A stretch of DNA of 64,000 bases from Cyanoderma ruficeps (GCA_008694505.1 VZDJ01000063.1:3503292-3567291), one strand, 5' to 3'; counted from the stretch's first letter, positions 22,656 to 35,211 are shown. Translations and numbers: made by a program. Notes: a model not told the origin generated them from the sequence alone.

Positions 22656-25600
22656 AGAAAGAAGAAGGATCAGTGAAGAACTTCACTGCCTGTCCATCCA
22701 CTGCCCCTCATGAAGGAATTGCAGATGGCTGTGAGCCTCCTCTCAGCCTCCTCCAGGCTGCTCCTCTGTGTTTGGAGAGAGCACACCCCCATTTTGTGGG
22801 AGCTGGGAATGGGGGATTATGCACTAAAATGTGGGAAGGGCACTTAATCTCTTTCAGTTGCAGTCTGCTAGTGATTGCATAAGCCTTGAAATACAGTCTT
22901 CTCTCCCCTGTAATTGTTCTTCTTTTTTACATTACCCCTAAAAAATATCATTTTCAGGGTGGGCTTTCCTGTGGCCTCACTGATCCCCTGGAGCAGGGAA
23001 TTCCATGGGTGAAATGTCAGTTATTTAATGTGAATTCCCGAGTGGGAGTTCGAGTGCTGTGACATGCTGAGGTTTGTCTCTGTGGGCCCCTGTGAGCTGT
23101 CACCCAGGAGGAGCAGCCACAGCCTCTCCTGGCTGCAGGGAAGGGCTGCTCACACAGCCCCTGCCTTGCTGCCAAGTTGTCTTCTCCCCCCTGACATCTG
23201 TGCGGTGTCTGTGCTGTAGGTGCCCACAAAAACCTGGATCTTTCTGCGTTAGAGATAATACAGAAATGTTTCAGTGCCTGGGACATTGCCCTGAGCTCTG
23301 TTTTGGGGGGTTTTTCTGCTGTCAGCTGACTGATCAGCGCTGCCTGTACGTCTCTGGGTCGGGGGGCAGGACCCCGTGTGCTGAACAACCCAGAAAACAC
23401 TGATGGTTCTTCTCCTGAAGACTTCCCAGTCTGAGCTGAGGGATGAATCTGTCTGGGCTGACAGGGAGCGTGGGAGACACCCTGAGACAAAACTGGTTAG
23501 AGTGACAGGCATCAGTCACAGCCCATCTGCCACGGTGGTGCTGTCAAGGGCTTTGAAGCTTTGTGAGTGATTCCCTAAATACTGGAGGGGTGGTGGGGGT
23601 CCCTCTGGGATCAGAGACCCCCGTGTAGCACTCTCACACCTTTGTCTGTTATAAACATCAGCCAGTCTGATTTAGAGAGTCTTTATTGCTTAATTACCCC
23701 AACAGAATTGTTCTTTTATTGCAAATTACTTGTTATTGCCAACAGCCTCAGTGTTGGATTCAGGCCTCCATTCTTTTTGGGATAGGAAAGAAAATGTGAC
23801 CAATACCCTTTGCCTGATTTCCATGTGCACTGCTCCAAAGCCATGGAAAAAAACAGGAATCTGAGTGTTCAGCAGTGCTCTCACAAGGAATCCAGGAATA
23901 AGGAGAAGGAGCCAAGGGGAAGGAGCAAGTCTGGGTTTTATCTGGTACCTGCTGTGCCTCTCTGAATCCACATTTCTGTGGTTATGGCTGTCCAGCACCG
24001 GGACAAATAACCCAACCAGCCTCTCAAGAATGGGGAAAGAGATTGGATTAAAATTAGATCCCTATTCCTGGGCACTGTGTGGAAATAACTGTGTTTCCAC
24101 CAGGCAGGAGAGATGGGCAGGCTGCTTTGACGCTGTGTACAGAAGATTAGGGCTGTTTACTCCGTGGCCAGTTATTCACTTTGGTCTGTTGTCCCTGCTG
24201 TAAATAAATACCTGTTGGAAGGAAACTGTGCTGAAAGGCTGGGGGTGGGAAATGACAGCCCTGGAGGAACACGTGGAGGAAGGAGAGGAAGGAAAATGTT
24301 GTTTCCAGGCAGGAGGAAACCAATGGTGCTGGAGCCAGGGCTGTGACATGGGTCAGGGATGGGGAGGAAGCAGCAGGGATTGCTGCCCAGCATCGGAAGC
24401 AGACTGAGCTGCTTTTCTTGGCTGGGCTGGGGAGAGCTGACAAGGGTCCTTGTTGGGAGCTGAAAGCTGTCTGCTCCTGGCAGGCTCCGAGTGCAGCTTT
24501 GCAGGTTGGGCTCTGCCTTTCTGCTTCAGCCGGCGCCAGCAGCCTCCATTTCCCTGGAAATCTCCATTTCTGCTTCTGCTCCCCCATTTCACCAGGAGAG
24601 GAGCCTGGGCCAGCAGCAGAGAAGGAGCAAAGCCAGCTGTGATCTGGGGTCCTCTGACCCCGAGATCAGAGCACAGGCTCCTCTCTGTCTCTCCTGTGCT
24701 CCCAGCACTGTGACATGCTTTGCTTCTGTTAAACATAACCACACACCTGCTTTGCAGGGAGATTTACATTAAAAATTATCATGTGCTTAGACAGAGTCAT
24801 TAAGGGGGGATCAGAAGAATGTGTAAGATAAGCACAGACATCTGTTCTCCAAAAACGCTGCCTTCCCTGTGTGCGCTGCTGGTGCTGGTAAATATTGATC
24901 AGAATTCAACCCACAAACGCACACTCCTGCAGAAAGCTGAAGTTTAGGCCAAAGGTCACATATCCTGCTTATTTTCTTGTGTTTGGGAACCGCCCAAAAT
25001 GAAGGACAAAGTAAAGAAAGTTGGTGTTAATTGCTGAGGAGAAAGTTATCCCTCCTTATGAGGAGGGAAGGATTGGTTTACCCCGGAGCTGTAGGGAAAC
25101 AGGGCTTTGCAAGGGCTGTCTGTGTGTGGAGTTCTGCTGTTTGTGAATTTCCCCAAATCAAACCATCCTCTCTTCCATCCCTTGGCACAGGAGGGAGATT
25201 TGGCATTCCCTGAGGCTGATGGAAGGGGGGACGCTGTGCTCCCCATTTTCTGTGAACACCCAGGGGAGCAATCTGCAGTGAGCTCAGCCAGGGAGGACGA
25301 AAGCACAGACAGGGGCCCTGGGCACCATTAATGCCACAGCTGGGGGACACTTTATTGCCAGGCAGGAGAACGCGGAGCAGAACTGCCCTTTCAGCCCAAT
25401 GTCTTTTTTTTTTTTTCCCCCATTCTGTAGTTTTCATTTCAAACAAATGAAAACAAATGACCCTCCCCTCCTGGGAGGGTCGGTGTGCTGGAAACCCTGT
25501 GATCCCCTCCTGTACTGCAGATCCAACTCTTCTGTTTGCTTTTTAATCTCCTGTTGGGAGACAATGAATTGTTCTGCTGTGGAGATGCAGCCCGGTGATC

Positions 25601-27420
25601 TCCTAGATCTGTTTTGAGTCCTGTGACTCCGAATGGCAGGGCTGTAAATGAATGGAAGGGTTTTGCAGTAAAAAAACCTTTTTAAAAACCTTTTTTGCAG
25701 TAAAAAATGGGGGGATTTATTTTTTAAGGGGAGTCCCTTGAGTGATCTGTATGAAACCACGGCTCAGGAAAAGTCAGATATTTGGTCCCCCTCACTGTCT
25801 GGTCTCTTGTGAGAGAGCCAAGGCTTCTCTGAGGCATAAAACACGCTGCTTGTTGAAAAAAAAACAAGCACTGGCTGAAAGGAAAAGTGAATGTTTCTGT
25901 ACTAAATGGTGATCTACCTCCCACGTTAAAGAGCACAGCATGAAAAACGGTAAAAGCTTCTGTCTCAAGCTGCAAACTCTGAAAATGGGTCCGTTTCAGC
26001 TCGTTTAATGTGCCTTTTCTGGCATTTGGCTTTAGCAGTGCAGGAGTGGGACCCAGCTGAAGGAGAGCGCTGCTGACTGTGGCTGTGCCCTCTGCTCTGA
26101 GCGTGTGGTCGGAGATGCCGAGGTGTGAGTGAGTCCCCGAGCAGGGCTGAGTGCCAGCGGTGCCAAGGGCTCCCACCAGCTCTCTCTGAAGAGCAGAACT
26201 GGCTGCAGGATTTCTCCAGCACCTGGTTTATCCTTTCCCCATCACTGCAGTACCCTGAGAGCCACTCGTGAGCCCTGCTGGGTTTTGCCTTTTCCCGGGC
26301 AAGCAGCGCGGTAATTGTGGCAGCGTGGCTGCCGTAGGGAGAGCAGGACAGCTGGAATCGAGGGGGACTTTGATGGGCGGGCTCTGAAGTGGCTGTGGGG
26401 GATGATGAAATGGATTTTTGGACCCACTCCAGCCAGCAGTCGGTCTCCAGTGCTTCAGAGATTTAAGCTCCACGCAGGAGGTGACTGCTCACATCAGAGA
26501 CGAATTTGGTCAAACAAGCTCCTTGGGAAGGTGGGGGAAGGTGCTCTGCTTGAACCAGGAGGGCTTGAAAGGTGCTTTGTTCATCCTTTAGAAGCAGAAC
26601 GTGGCCTGGTTTTTCAGGAAGGCAGGCGCTGGGTGGAAGGGGTGTGCAGGACTCGGTGTGCGGGGGATTGTCATGGCAACCGGAGGGAAACCCCACGAGG
26701 TGGGAAACAGGCAGGCACAGGTGAGGGGAGCAGGAAACCAGCTCGGAGAGGATAAATCCTGGTTCTAGGGGAGAGCAATGAGTATAATTGAGTGTTTTGA
26801 GCAGCTTCCAGAACTGTCTGAGCACAGCAAGTAGAAACAATTTCCTCTAAGAGCCCCTCTGAAATACTCAACCACCTCAGATTTTGCCAGTTCTCCTCCA
26901 CAGATGTTGATCTCTGTTGCAACTTCGCTGCCAGGACCGAGGGAGGCTTTTAGGAGAAGCCTCAGTTCTGCTTTAAGCAAGCTGGGGAGTGGTTTTAATA
27001 CCTGAGACAGAAAAAGGGGGTGGCTGTATGGGGCCAGCATCCCAAAGGGATTGGGGTGGGGTATTTTGGGGGGATCCAAAGGGTAATGCTGGGTTATGAT
27101 GACAGGGTGTGTGCAGCCCAGAGCTCGTGGGAAGAAGGGAGGGTTCTGGAACCGGATCCTGCCTCAGCAGCTCTGAGGCAGCAGTGAGTCCATCCCAGCT
27201 CAGGGACACTCTTGTGGCTTTTTAGGCTCTGGAAAGGATTTAAAAGTGCAAAGTGATGCCGAGGTTAGAGGGCAGGACGATGCCTGCTCCCCAGTAATGG
27301 ATTTTCAGGGATGTGCCAAAGAATTCAGGTTACATTTTCCCCAACCAAAGGCAGGGGTGGTGATGGGAAGAACTGGTCGTGCCTCTTCCCTCACAACTTG
27401 ACCTAAATGTCAGGAATTTG

Positions 27421-27703
27421 CATTTCCCAGTGGTTCCCAGGCTGAGGCTGTGAGGTGATAACCAGGAACTGTGGGGAAGCCAGGAGGTGATTCCCTGGCT
27501 GGGAGGGAATTGGCATTTCCCCTCGGAGTGGCTCCCAGCCGAGGGTGTGAAGGGATAACCAAGAACTGTGGGGAAGCAGGAGGTGATTCCCTGGCTGGGA
27601 GGGAATTGGCATTTCCCCTCAGGGTGGTTCCCAGGCCGAGGGTGTGAGGGGATAACCAGGAACTGTGGGGAAGCAGGAGGTGATTCCCTGGCTGGGAGGA
27701 GCT
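27421..27703. repeat. 93-96 bp tandem repeat, three copies
   Basis: Units start catttccc at 27421, 27514 and 27610 and share ggtgattccctggctgggag. It lies about 300 bp upstream of the last B3GAT1 coding exon. Confidence 0.88.
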
Positions 27704-27999
27704 GCCTTACCCCATTGCAAGGCTGATGAGCCTTCGGAGGGAGCTGCTCCATAACTACATGGAAGGAGCAGGTTAATGTCCCACGACAGCACACTGTAAA
27801 ACGGGTAATTTCTGTGCTCTGTGCATTTTGCAGAGCAGCAGCTCAGCCTAAATGAAGGTTTATGCAAAGCCCCTCTCAGCGGTGGATGCACCATTAGGCT
27901 CCAGGGTGGCTGGTTAAATTGCACTATTGATTTAATGTGCAGGAATATTTGTTAGTGCACTGGAGAGGTGCAGCTAATGACTTCTGCTGGCTTCTTCAG

Positions 28000-28086
28000 A
28001 TTTTAGTCTGGCACACAAGGACGGAGAAGCCTGTGCTGGTGAACGAGGGCAAGAAAGGATTCACAGATCCCAATGTGGAAATCTGA
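28000..28086 (+). CDS. B3GAT1: B3GAT1 coding exon 4: C-terminus
   Basis: Twenty-eight residues (307-334), from ILVWHTRTEKP to the C-terminal VEI, then TGA at 28084. The acceptor is cttcttcag. This matches the human C-terminus almost residue for residue. A GT donor-like site (CAG|GTAGGA) follows 31 bases after the stop, so the final intron may lie in the 3' UTR. Confidence 0.96.
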   Translation: MLVWHTRTEKPVLVNEGKKGFTDPNVEI

Positions 28087-29054
28087 CTGTGCATGGCTGA
28101 ACGGAGACCAACACCAGGTAGGAGCACGTGTTTCTAACAGCAGTGAAAAGCTACACAAGGGCAGGAGAAAGAGAAAAACTCTTTTAAATGTGCTTTTTCA
28201 TTTCCATTTTTCACTACCCTGACCTTCCCTCACTGCAAAACTTCTCAACACCATTTGTTAATCTCTTTTTAAAGTTAATCTATTTTTAAGACCATTCGTT
28301 AACCTCTCTTTTTTAAAGTTAATCTATTTTTAAGACAAAATGTCAAATACCTGCTGAGAGGTTGAGGGGAAGAGAAATGCAGGGAGTAGGAGTTTAGGCA
28401 AAAGTTGCACCATTCAGAAAAATCCTTGAGTAAACAAGATTGCTTTATGAACTTTAATACAGCTAAAGCACGGGTGTGAAGGGCGTGGATTCATCCACCT
28501 GCAAACACCTGAGGAAAGCTAAAGCAGTACCAGCAAAAAGATTTTTGGTCAGGCAGAAGCTTTCAGTGAGGGAAATATTTAATTTAGACCCAGGCCGAGG
28601 TCACAGAGAGGCACTGACGAGTATGGGAAGGTGAGGGTTAAACCCCCTCAGGTGTTTGTTCACCTGGAAAGAGCTTGGGGTGTCTTTTCCAGAGGGAAGG
28701 AGGAAAGAACACACACACTGATGGCTGACTTGTGTTTGGTCATGCCCTGGGTGTTCCTGCAGTGGGTTGGCAGGAGTGAAGGGCGAGCTGTTCTCTTGTG
28801 TCTGCACCCAGCCTGTGGAGATGTCCTTCATCATCATGGGCCAAAAGAATAAATGCACAACTCCCTTTCACTGGAGTGTAGAACCAGGCCTGGAGCGAGA
28901 GGAGGTTGCTGCTCTCGACTGCTGAGTAGCAAGAGCAGGAAGGAGGTAGATTTGCTCAGCAGTGGTGAATTTTTACCTGCAGTGAGCACCATTCCCTGGG
29001 GGAAGTAGGATGGAGCCCTGCCTGCTGCTCTGTGGCCTTGGCAGGGCAGGAGGA

Positions 29055-29219
29055 GCCTGCACCAGGCTCTCTGTGCCAGGGAGAGGCTTTGCACAGGGGC
29101 AGGAGCTGAGCCTGCACCAGGCTCTCTGTGCCAGGGAGAGGCTTTGCACAGGGGCAGGAGGAAAGCCTGCACCAGGCTGTCTGTGCCAGGGAGAGGTTTT
29201 ACACAGGGGCTGGAGCTCT
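29055..29219. repeat. 55 bp tandem repeat, three copies
   Basis: gcctgcaccaggctctctg units start at 29055, 29110 and 29165. It lies downstream of the B3GAT1 stop, between it and the candidate 3' exon. Confidence 0.9.
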
Positions 29220-29355
29220 CCAGCAGCAGCCCCAGCACTGCTCCCTCAGCCCAGCTGCCCGGGCAGCACAAAGCTGGGATCTGCGGTGGGACAGAGCTTT
29301 GGGATGGCTCTGCAGCCAGGCACGGGGGTGACACCCACTCGTGTCTCTGTTGCAG

Positions 29356-29575
29356 AAGATTTCTTCCTGCACAGCCTGCGAGGTTCCTCTGCACAGCATC
29401 CACCCAGCCAGCCAGGCGGGAGCCAGGACCTCTGCCCGCTCCCACGAGTTTCAGCCTTCTGAAAAACCAAGCAACACCGCATCCATGAACTGCCCGGATC
29501 CCCCGCCCTCCCTCCCGGACTCGGAGCACCGGCAGACGCTCCGGAGGCGGAGAATAAAGCACAGAAAAGCCAGGA
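29356..29575 (+). other. B3GAT1: Candidate B3GAT1 3' untranslated exon
   Basis: A good acceptor (gtgtctctgttgcag) ends at 29355 and an AATAAA lies at 29553-29558, so a short terminal noncoding exon could splice from the donor after 28117. This rests on signals alone. A competing end is AATAAA at 28848-28853, which would need no intron. Confidence 0.3.
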
Positions 29576-29969
29576 CTGGCAGCTCCCGGCGCCGAGGCTC
29601 CGTCTGGGATGTGGCTGCACCGAGCGGGGGCTGTTTGCCCAGCCTGGGGCGAGGGTGAAGCCGCGGCAGTGCCCCGGGGACTGGTTCTGCTGACCAACAC
29701 CGACCTTGTGGCCACGCGTGTGACAGCCCGAGCAGCTCTCCGGCCCTGGAGGGGACAGCTGCCTTCCGAGATGGCACCTTAGCCCTTAATTTTAAACCTA
29801 CTTCGATCAGTGTTTGTTACGCTGCACAAGACAGGGAGGGTTTGGGGGAGGGGGAAAAGCAAGGCGGGTTAGAACAAACCCTTCAAGCGTCGCTGTTCTC
29901 TGATTTCTCTCCCCTTTTCTTGCCTCAGTTTCACAGTTTGGGGGGCACCCCGACATTCCTCTGTGGTCG

Positions 29970-30250
29970 TGGAAGGGTTGGGGATGGAAGGAACTTGAAA
30001 GGTCCTCTAGGCCAAGCCCCTGCCATGGGCAGGGACTCCTGCAGCTGGACCAGGTTGCTCCTGGCCTTGAATATTCCCAGGGATGGGAATCCCCCACCTC
30101 TCTGGGCAACCTGTGCCAGTGTGACACCACCCTCATTGTAAAAAATGTCCTTATATCTAATATATCTTCTTTGAGTTCAAAACCATTAGCCCTTGTCCTA
30201 TCCCTGCTAAAAGGTTTGTCCCCATCTTTCTGGGGTCTTTTTAAGACCCC
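29970..30250 (-). mobile_element. CR1 fragment downstream of B3GAT1
   Basis: Reverse-oriented CR1 with the blocks ggaacttgaaaggtcctct, ccatgggcagggac, ttatatctaatatatcttc and cccttgtcctatccctgc. It lies in the convergent intergenic space. Confidence 0.85.
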
Positions 30251-32837
30251 GGAGTGGGATGGAGGGACAGGATCATGGAGCTGCTGATCACCACCAGCTC
30301 ACCACTGATCCTGCATGGAGTCATGTCTCCAGATTGTGGTTCTCTAAAAATGCCTGAATAACTGGAAGTGGGGTTTAATGAGATTGTTGGGGCCACACAC
30401 CATAATATTCATCCACATCTTGGTCCTGTTTAGCCCTAATTTGGTTTCCATGAGCACTAGGTGTGGGGTTCTCTGAAGGGCGCTCCTATAGAAAGGCAAA
30501 TTTCCACTCTTATAAAATAAAACTGCTTCAGACTGGGGACTGGATGCTAAGAGGTGATCTCAGTGCATCTCCCATTTGACTGGAGTGGATCCTTCAGCCC
30601 CAGCCCTTTTCTGCTACTGCAGAGCTGGAGTGAAAAGCCACCCTGGAGCAGTTCCCAGCCCCCTTTGATGGAGGGAGCAGCACCCTCAGGAAGGGGATCC
30701 TGGCCTCAGGGCTCTGTCTATTCAACATCTGGTGGTGACTGTGGGTGACTCTGAGACTGCCAAACTCACCGAGATAAAAACTGAGGTACAACAGGCCCCT
30801 TCTCCCCAGCCAAAACCCCTAAATTCCCTTTCATAACTTGTCAAACCTTTGATCACCCCACCGCCGCTGTCCCAATTCCTTCAAAAATTTTGAAGCACAA
30901 TTTTACCTTTGAACTGAGGGAAAAAAATGTAATCCTTGCAATAGACTTGGTTATTTTTAGCCCTAACACACAGAACTATTAAAAAGCTCTGGGTTTGATT
31001 GTTGGCTTCACGGTGCAGAAGTCTCCCCTTGGACTAATGACATTGTGTATTTCCTGATATTTCAAAAGGAAAAGTATTTTTTCGTAAGTTATTTTTCTCC
31101 CGTTGTATATCAGAACCGTTGGGGAAAAGTCACATTCTTTAGTTCCCAGTCACAGAAGCCTTTACAAAAATGTTCCTTTTAGATGCAATGGCTGAAGCAC
31201 TACTTGGAAAGAAAGTGTTGGATGCTGCTGGCTGCTCTATGGGAACAGGTATTGTTACCTTGGATTAAAACTCTGCACTCAAGTAGATTTATTCTGTTAT
31301 TGTACTGGCCTTCCAAGTTCCCTTCAGTCTGCAAACCCTACAGTGGAAAGAGACATTTTTTCAAGGACTACCAAGTTTTCATAGCATTGAAATAGTTTCC
31401 AGCTGATGTCCTCTCCAAGCTGCATGTTTTGGTTCACTAATCTGAATTCCAGTCCCTGCTGGGTCCCAACCTTCCCTCCTTGGAAGGAAATAACTTCCAG
31501 AAAAATGCAAAGGATGGAGTCCTGAGCACAGCCCTGCACATTTGCTCTGGCCACAGGAGCTGCTGTGGCCCTGGGGAGCAGAGATAGGTGTGCCCACACC
31601 TGGCCAGGGTGGAGCGTGTTCCAGCTGCACTGTCTGTCCTCGGTTTTAAACAAACTGTCTTGAAATTTGTTAAATAAAACGATGGTTTCTAAGAGCCAGA
31701 ATACCCTGCACCTCCCTTACAGACAGCCTGGCGTTTCCCTCAGAGCCTCAATCCTGGGACTGGCACAGCAGCGACTCCTTGGAGGTTCTGAAGGATTCAC
31801 AGCTCAGGTTTGATCTCTCCTTCTCCCTAAGGAGGCTGCAGCTCCTCTGTGCCTTGGAGCTGGTGAATTAAAAAAGGTCATGTTTACCTAAATCCCGAGG
31901 TTCTGTTTAGAGAGGCTAAAAGAAAAAAGAAGCCAGGACCCCAGATCCCACAGCAGCTTTAAGGAGAAAGCAGGGATGAGTTTTCCCACTTGCAGTCCCT
32001 TCGCTTCTACCCCAGCCAAAACCTGATCCCTGCTCATTTTCCACGGGGGAATTTCGTCTCTAGGTGATTCACAGTGTGAGCACTGGTGGAGACGGGACTG
32101 CAGGAGCCACTTGCTCTTTTCTCCTCCGTGGAAATTCTCATTCCTGCCTGGCCTGAAACATGACACATTTGACAGAAGACAAAACACATCTCACTTTTTA
32201 AGTTATTTTTTTTTTTCCTTTTGAGAGAGAGACGACCTCCATAATAAAACTTAGTGGAAAAATAAAGCTGCAATTAAAAGTCATTTGTCAACCACCTTGC
32301 CTTCCAACAAGGGAACACATAATGGCTTTTTTGGAGAGAGACTTGCTAAAATCTGCCTCAGAGCACACCAAAATGGTTTTCCACACCTGATTACCCACAT
32401 GTTCACCAACTATTTTCTCCCTACCTAATTATAAAAACGAGGAGGCCAGCGATAGCACATTTTGGAAGTCCCTGGAAAGCTGAGCTCAGCTTCAGGTTCA
32501 GATGGCTTCAGTTCTTTGTCTCTCTCTCTCTCTCACCTGCCTCCAGCACCTTTTTACTCCCCCACATCCAGCAGATGGTCCAGAACATGCGCAGCCATCC
32601 GGGCTGGGGGGCCTCAGTAGTCCAGGGAGACGAGGCTGCTGCATCCATCCCTTCATCCCTCCATCCATGGAAACACGCCCTGCTTCCTCTGGCTGTCCTC
32701 TCCTCTGAACTCGCTGCCAGAGGGCAAATCCTGCCCCTGGCTCTAGTGGAGATGAGCATGCCCAAGTGCTGAGCCATCAGGTCCCCAGACATGCAAGCAG
32801 GAGTACTCAGGGTGAGCCAAACACGGGGCAGCAGCTC
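30251..32837. other. Convergent intergenic region / GLB1L2 3' UTR
   Basis: No coding signal. Part of it is probably the GLB1L2 3' UTR on the minus strand. The only canonical minus-strand poly(A) hexamer noted is at 31288-31293. Confidence 0.5.
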
Positions 32838-32924
32838 TCAGTCCACGTACTGGGTCCGGCCTAAATAGGGGATGTCCACGGACTGGATGATCCTGCCCGC
32901 CGTGCGCTCCTCGAAGATGACAAT
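32838..32924 (-). CDS. GLB1L2: GLB1L2 exon 19: C-terminus and stop
   Basis: Residues 609-636: IVIFEERTAGRIIQSVDIPY then LGRTQYVD, with TGA at 32838-32840. It aligns with the human C-terminus. Acceptor tgtgcag. No canonical AATAAA was seen close by on the minus strand; the nearest candidate is at 31288-31293, which would give a 3' UTR of about 1.5 kb. Confidence 0.95.
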   Translation of the reverse strand: MVIFEERTAGRIIQSVDIPYLGRTQYVD

Positions 32925-33459
32925 CTGCACAGGGAGACAGAAAAGCCCTTCTGAGCAAGCCTGGGGGGGACTGAAATATTTTCAAGAGGAGGGGAAGGAG
33001 GCACCATTTAAAGAGATCAGTGAGTGTGGGTCTGAACAGTGACCGAGGCTCTGCCTCGGCGTGTGGTGCGGGGATGGAGCAGCAGCACATCAGGTTTGTC
33101 TGGATTCCCAACCTGAGGCAGAGCTGTGAGGTTCAGCTGCTGTCCTTGCCAGCCTTCAGAGCCAGGGCCAGCCTTAGAGCAGCACCTTCCCTAATTTTCA
33201 GAGACCTTAGGAGGTAGCACTGTCCTTCCCCTCTATTGCACTGCCTTTCAGCTAAAGGACTGTAGTGGTTTCACATTCACCTCTCTCTGCTTGCCAAATT
33301 TAGTGTAGTGGGTTTAAGTGACTTTTCTGCTGTGAGACAGGATTAGGGTTTGATGTCCTGTGCAATTGGTGTCCTGTGCATGTCTGGCTCTTTGGGACAA
33401 GGATCTTTAACAACCCCAAACACAAACAGCAGTCCCAGCAGTCCCAGCAGAGCTCTCAC

Positions 33460-33576
33460 CTCGTTGCCCCCTCTCCGTAGCCAGGGCCCAGGAAGGTAAA
33501 GTGTTTCCTGAGGTCCGATCTTCCAGTATCTTCCCAGGTTCTGACCATTGACAAACACCACTCCTTTCTCCCAGCC
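33460..33576 (-). CDS. GLB1L2: GLB1L2 exon 18
   Basis: Residues 570-608: [20 protein letters not shown] then [19 protein letters not shown]. NGxNLGRYW and LYxPxxWL are the C-terminal GH35 hallmarks. Acceptor gattccag, donor CGAG|GTGAGA. Confidence 0.97.
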
Positions 33577-34462
33577 CTGGAATCAGAACATGGAATTACT
33601 GATTCAGCTCTGCTGCCTCGTTAGCATCCCCACAGGAAACCAAATCTGCTTTCACACTTGCATTCTTTCCAGCCACTTTCTGCAGGTTTTCTGCTTGCTT
33701 TCCCTGGGCAAATCCCTGCAGCCAGGAACATTTAAACAAGCCCTGTTGAACAGGAGTTATCCTTAATGTACTCATTAAAAGGATAAAGCTTTCAAAAATG
33801 TGCAATTTGTGATTCGTGCTTGTACAGGAAAATTTCTTCCCTTTGAACAGACAGGCCTTTATTCCTTCCCAAGCATGGAATATCTGCCCTCACCTCCTTC
33901 CCAGGTGACAGAAAAACGGGATTGCTGCTGGCTGGCCTGATTTACAACGAATATAATTTTCCCAATAAATGGGAATGTGAGCAGGACAGTAAGGTTGGGC
34001 ACAAGGCTGACTCTAAGGGAAGGAAATCAGAGGAGGACGTTTAATAATATTTAAAATCTCATCTGAAGTTCCATGCAGTCTCCCACAGAAGGCTGACAGG
34101 AATGCCAACTCCCATGCCATGGCCACAAAGAAGTGACTCTTTCCATGTCACACTGAGGAGACAGGAACAAAACAAGGCCCTCCTTTATTTTCTGTGCCCA
34201 TTGCTCCTCTGCAACTGGCAAAACAGCATTTGTATGCCAATAAAAAAAGACTGAAGTGGTCCCTGGCAGCTCTGCACATGTTTTCTCACAGCACCTGCCC
34301 AGACTGAACAGAATTACCTGGAGGACACTGTCACACCTCAGAATAATTCTCTGAGAGAGAGGGGAAGGCTACACACACACACAGAGATCAGCCAGAGCTG
34401 TGACACAAGTGTCTCTCTTGCCAGCTTTTTAAAAACCTTCATGAAGAACAACCAGCACTTGC

Positions 34463-34577
34463 CTGCAGCTTCAAGAAGGTGTCCTGTGGCTGCTGCTCTA
34501 TCCAGAGCCTCCCGCGGAAAAACGCCGGCCCCACGAAATAATCCGGGACTGTGCTCCAGCCAGAGACGTGCTGCAAA
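34463..34577 (-). CDS. GLB1L2: GLB1L2 exon 17, ends in a GC donor
   Basis: Completes Ser531 and encodes 532-569: LQHVSGWSTVPDYFVGPAFF then RGRLW and DTFLKLQ. The acceptor is the first of two nearby AGs (gttgcag at 34578); the second would break the frame. The donor reads CTGCAG|GCAAGT, a strong GC-type site. Confidence 0.92.
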
Positions 34578-34598
34578 CTGCAACGGAGAACTGCTCAC

Positions 34599-34632
34599 AC
34601 TGGGGACACCTGGGGACACCTGGGGACACCTG
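34599..34632. repeat. 11 bp repeat, three copies, upstream of GLB1L2 exon 17
   Basis: ctggggacac units in a row, 22 bases upstream of the exon 17 acceptor on the gene strand. Confidence 0.85.
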
Positions 34633-34787
34633 TCCCCTGAGCCACTGCCCTGCCAGGCCCGGCTGGGGGACAAGAGGAGGATACCTGGGGCACTCATTGT
34701 GGGCAAACCCCTTTTTCTGACCCGGAGAAGGGGCTCCTGAGAGGTGTTTTAAAGACTTTTATTCCATTTTCAGACAGAATAAAAGTG

Positions 34788-35170
34788 CAGATGTTACAAT
34801 GCACGCCATCACAATCAGAAACTGAACTATTTCCTAATTACATCACATTATAGGAGTGTTTTGGCCCATCAGCTTTTGCCACACAATGCTGACAATGTTT
34901 CTAAGCTAACCATCTAAAAACGCCCCACATGGTCTTGCTACAATTCATCTTTCACAGTTCTATTTCTCCAGAATGTCTGGTCTGTTTGCAAGGCCATCGT
35001 TTGAAACTTGTTTCCAGTTCCATTTCTGTCTCAGCAATGTCTGTCCCATCCCATGGCCTTTCTCACTCAGCATATTTTATCTCAGAGTTTGCACACAGAT
35101 GCACAAGACTGAGTGAGCCTCGTGTCAGGCTTTGGGAATTCCCTACAAATCCATTGCCCACATGGCACCA
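34788..35170 (+). repeat. Unclassified interspersed repeat, copy A
   Basis: About 380 bp strongly similar to the reverse complement of 50449-50810 (shared ctttcacagttctatttctc, gaaacttgtttccagttcc, ccctacaaatccatt). It lies in GLB1L2 intron 16, antisense relative to copy B. I cannot name the family; an LTR is plausible. Confidence 0.7.
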
Positions 35171-35211
35171 CCTCTGGTGCTCCACAGCAACGGGAAATGC
35201 TTTTTACAAGA

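Larger units (their letters stand above)
22179..27999 (+). other. B3GAT1 intron 3
   Basis: No further exon seen. It holds the C/T-rich minisatellite, a CR1 piece and the 93-96 bp repeat. The remainder is unique sequence. Confidence 0.75.
15212..29575 (+). other. B3GAT1: B3GAT1 gene, galactosylgalactosylxylosylprotein 3-beta-glucuronosyltransferase 1
   Basis: This is a type II Golgi membrane enzyme. It transfers glucuronic acid from UDP-GlcA to terminal N-acetyllactosamine, the key step in making the HNK-1 carbohydrate on neural glycoproteins. Four coding exons (15536-15647, 18385-18893, 21882-22178, 28000-28086) join in phase to 334 residues, the human length. Visible landmarks are a basic MPKRR start, a membrane anchor at about residues 7-22, a proline-rich stem, the metal and UDP-binding DDD at 195-197, and the glutamate in GGYQE at 284 that is the known catalytic base. 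N-glycosylation sequons lie at 140, 184 and 303. All junctions are GT-AG. Outer limits here include candidate untranslated exons and are uncertain; the true promoter may lie further left or outside the window. The protein call is near certain. Confidence 0.97.

Noticed and set aside
22181..22882. 155-233 codon ORFs with repeated Phe-Pro or Gly-Lys-Thr-Gly
   Set aside because: Translation of the C/T-rich minisatellite and the CR1 tail, not genes.
28834..29715. 293-codon minus-strand ORF
   Set aside because: It spans the 55 bp x 3 repeat, shows internal repetition for that reason, resembles no family I know and has no exon context.
34571..34577. Second AG (tttgcag) as the acceptor of GLB1L2 exon 17
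   Set aside because: Using it would remove 7 bases and break the phase with exon 16; the first AG restores Ser531 and the frame.
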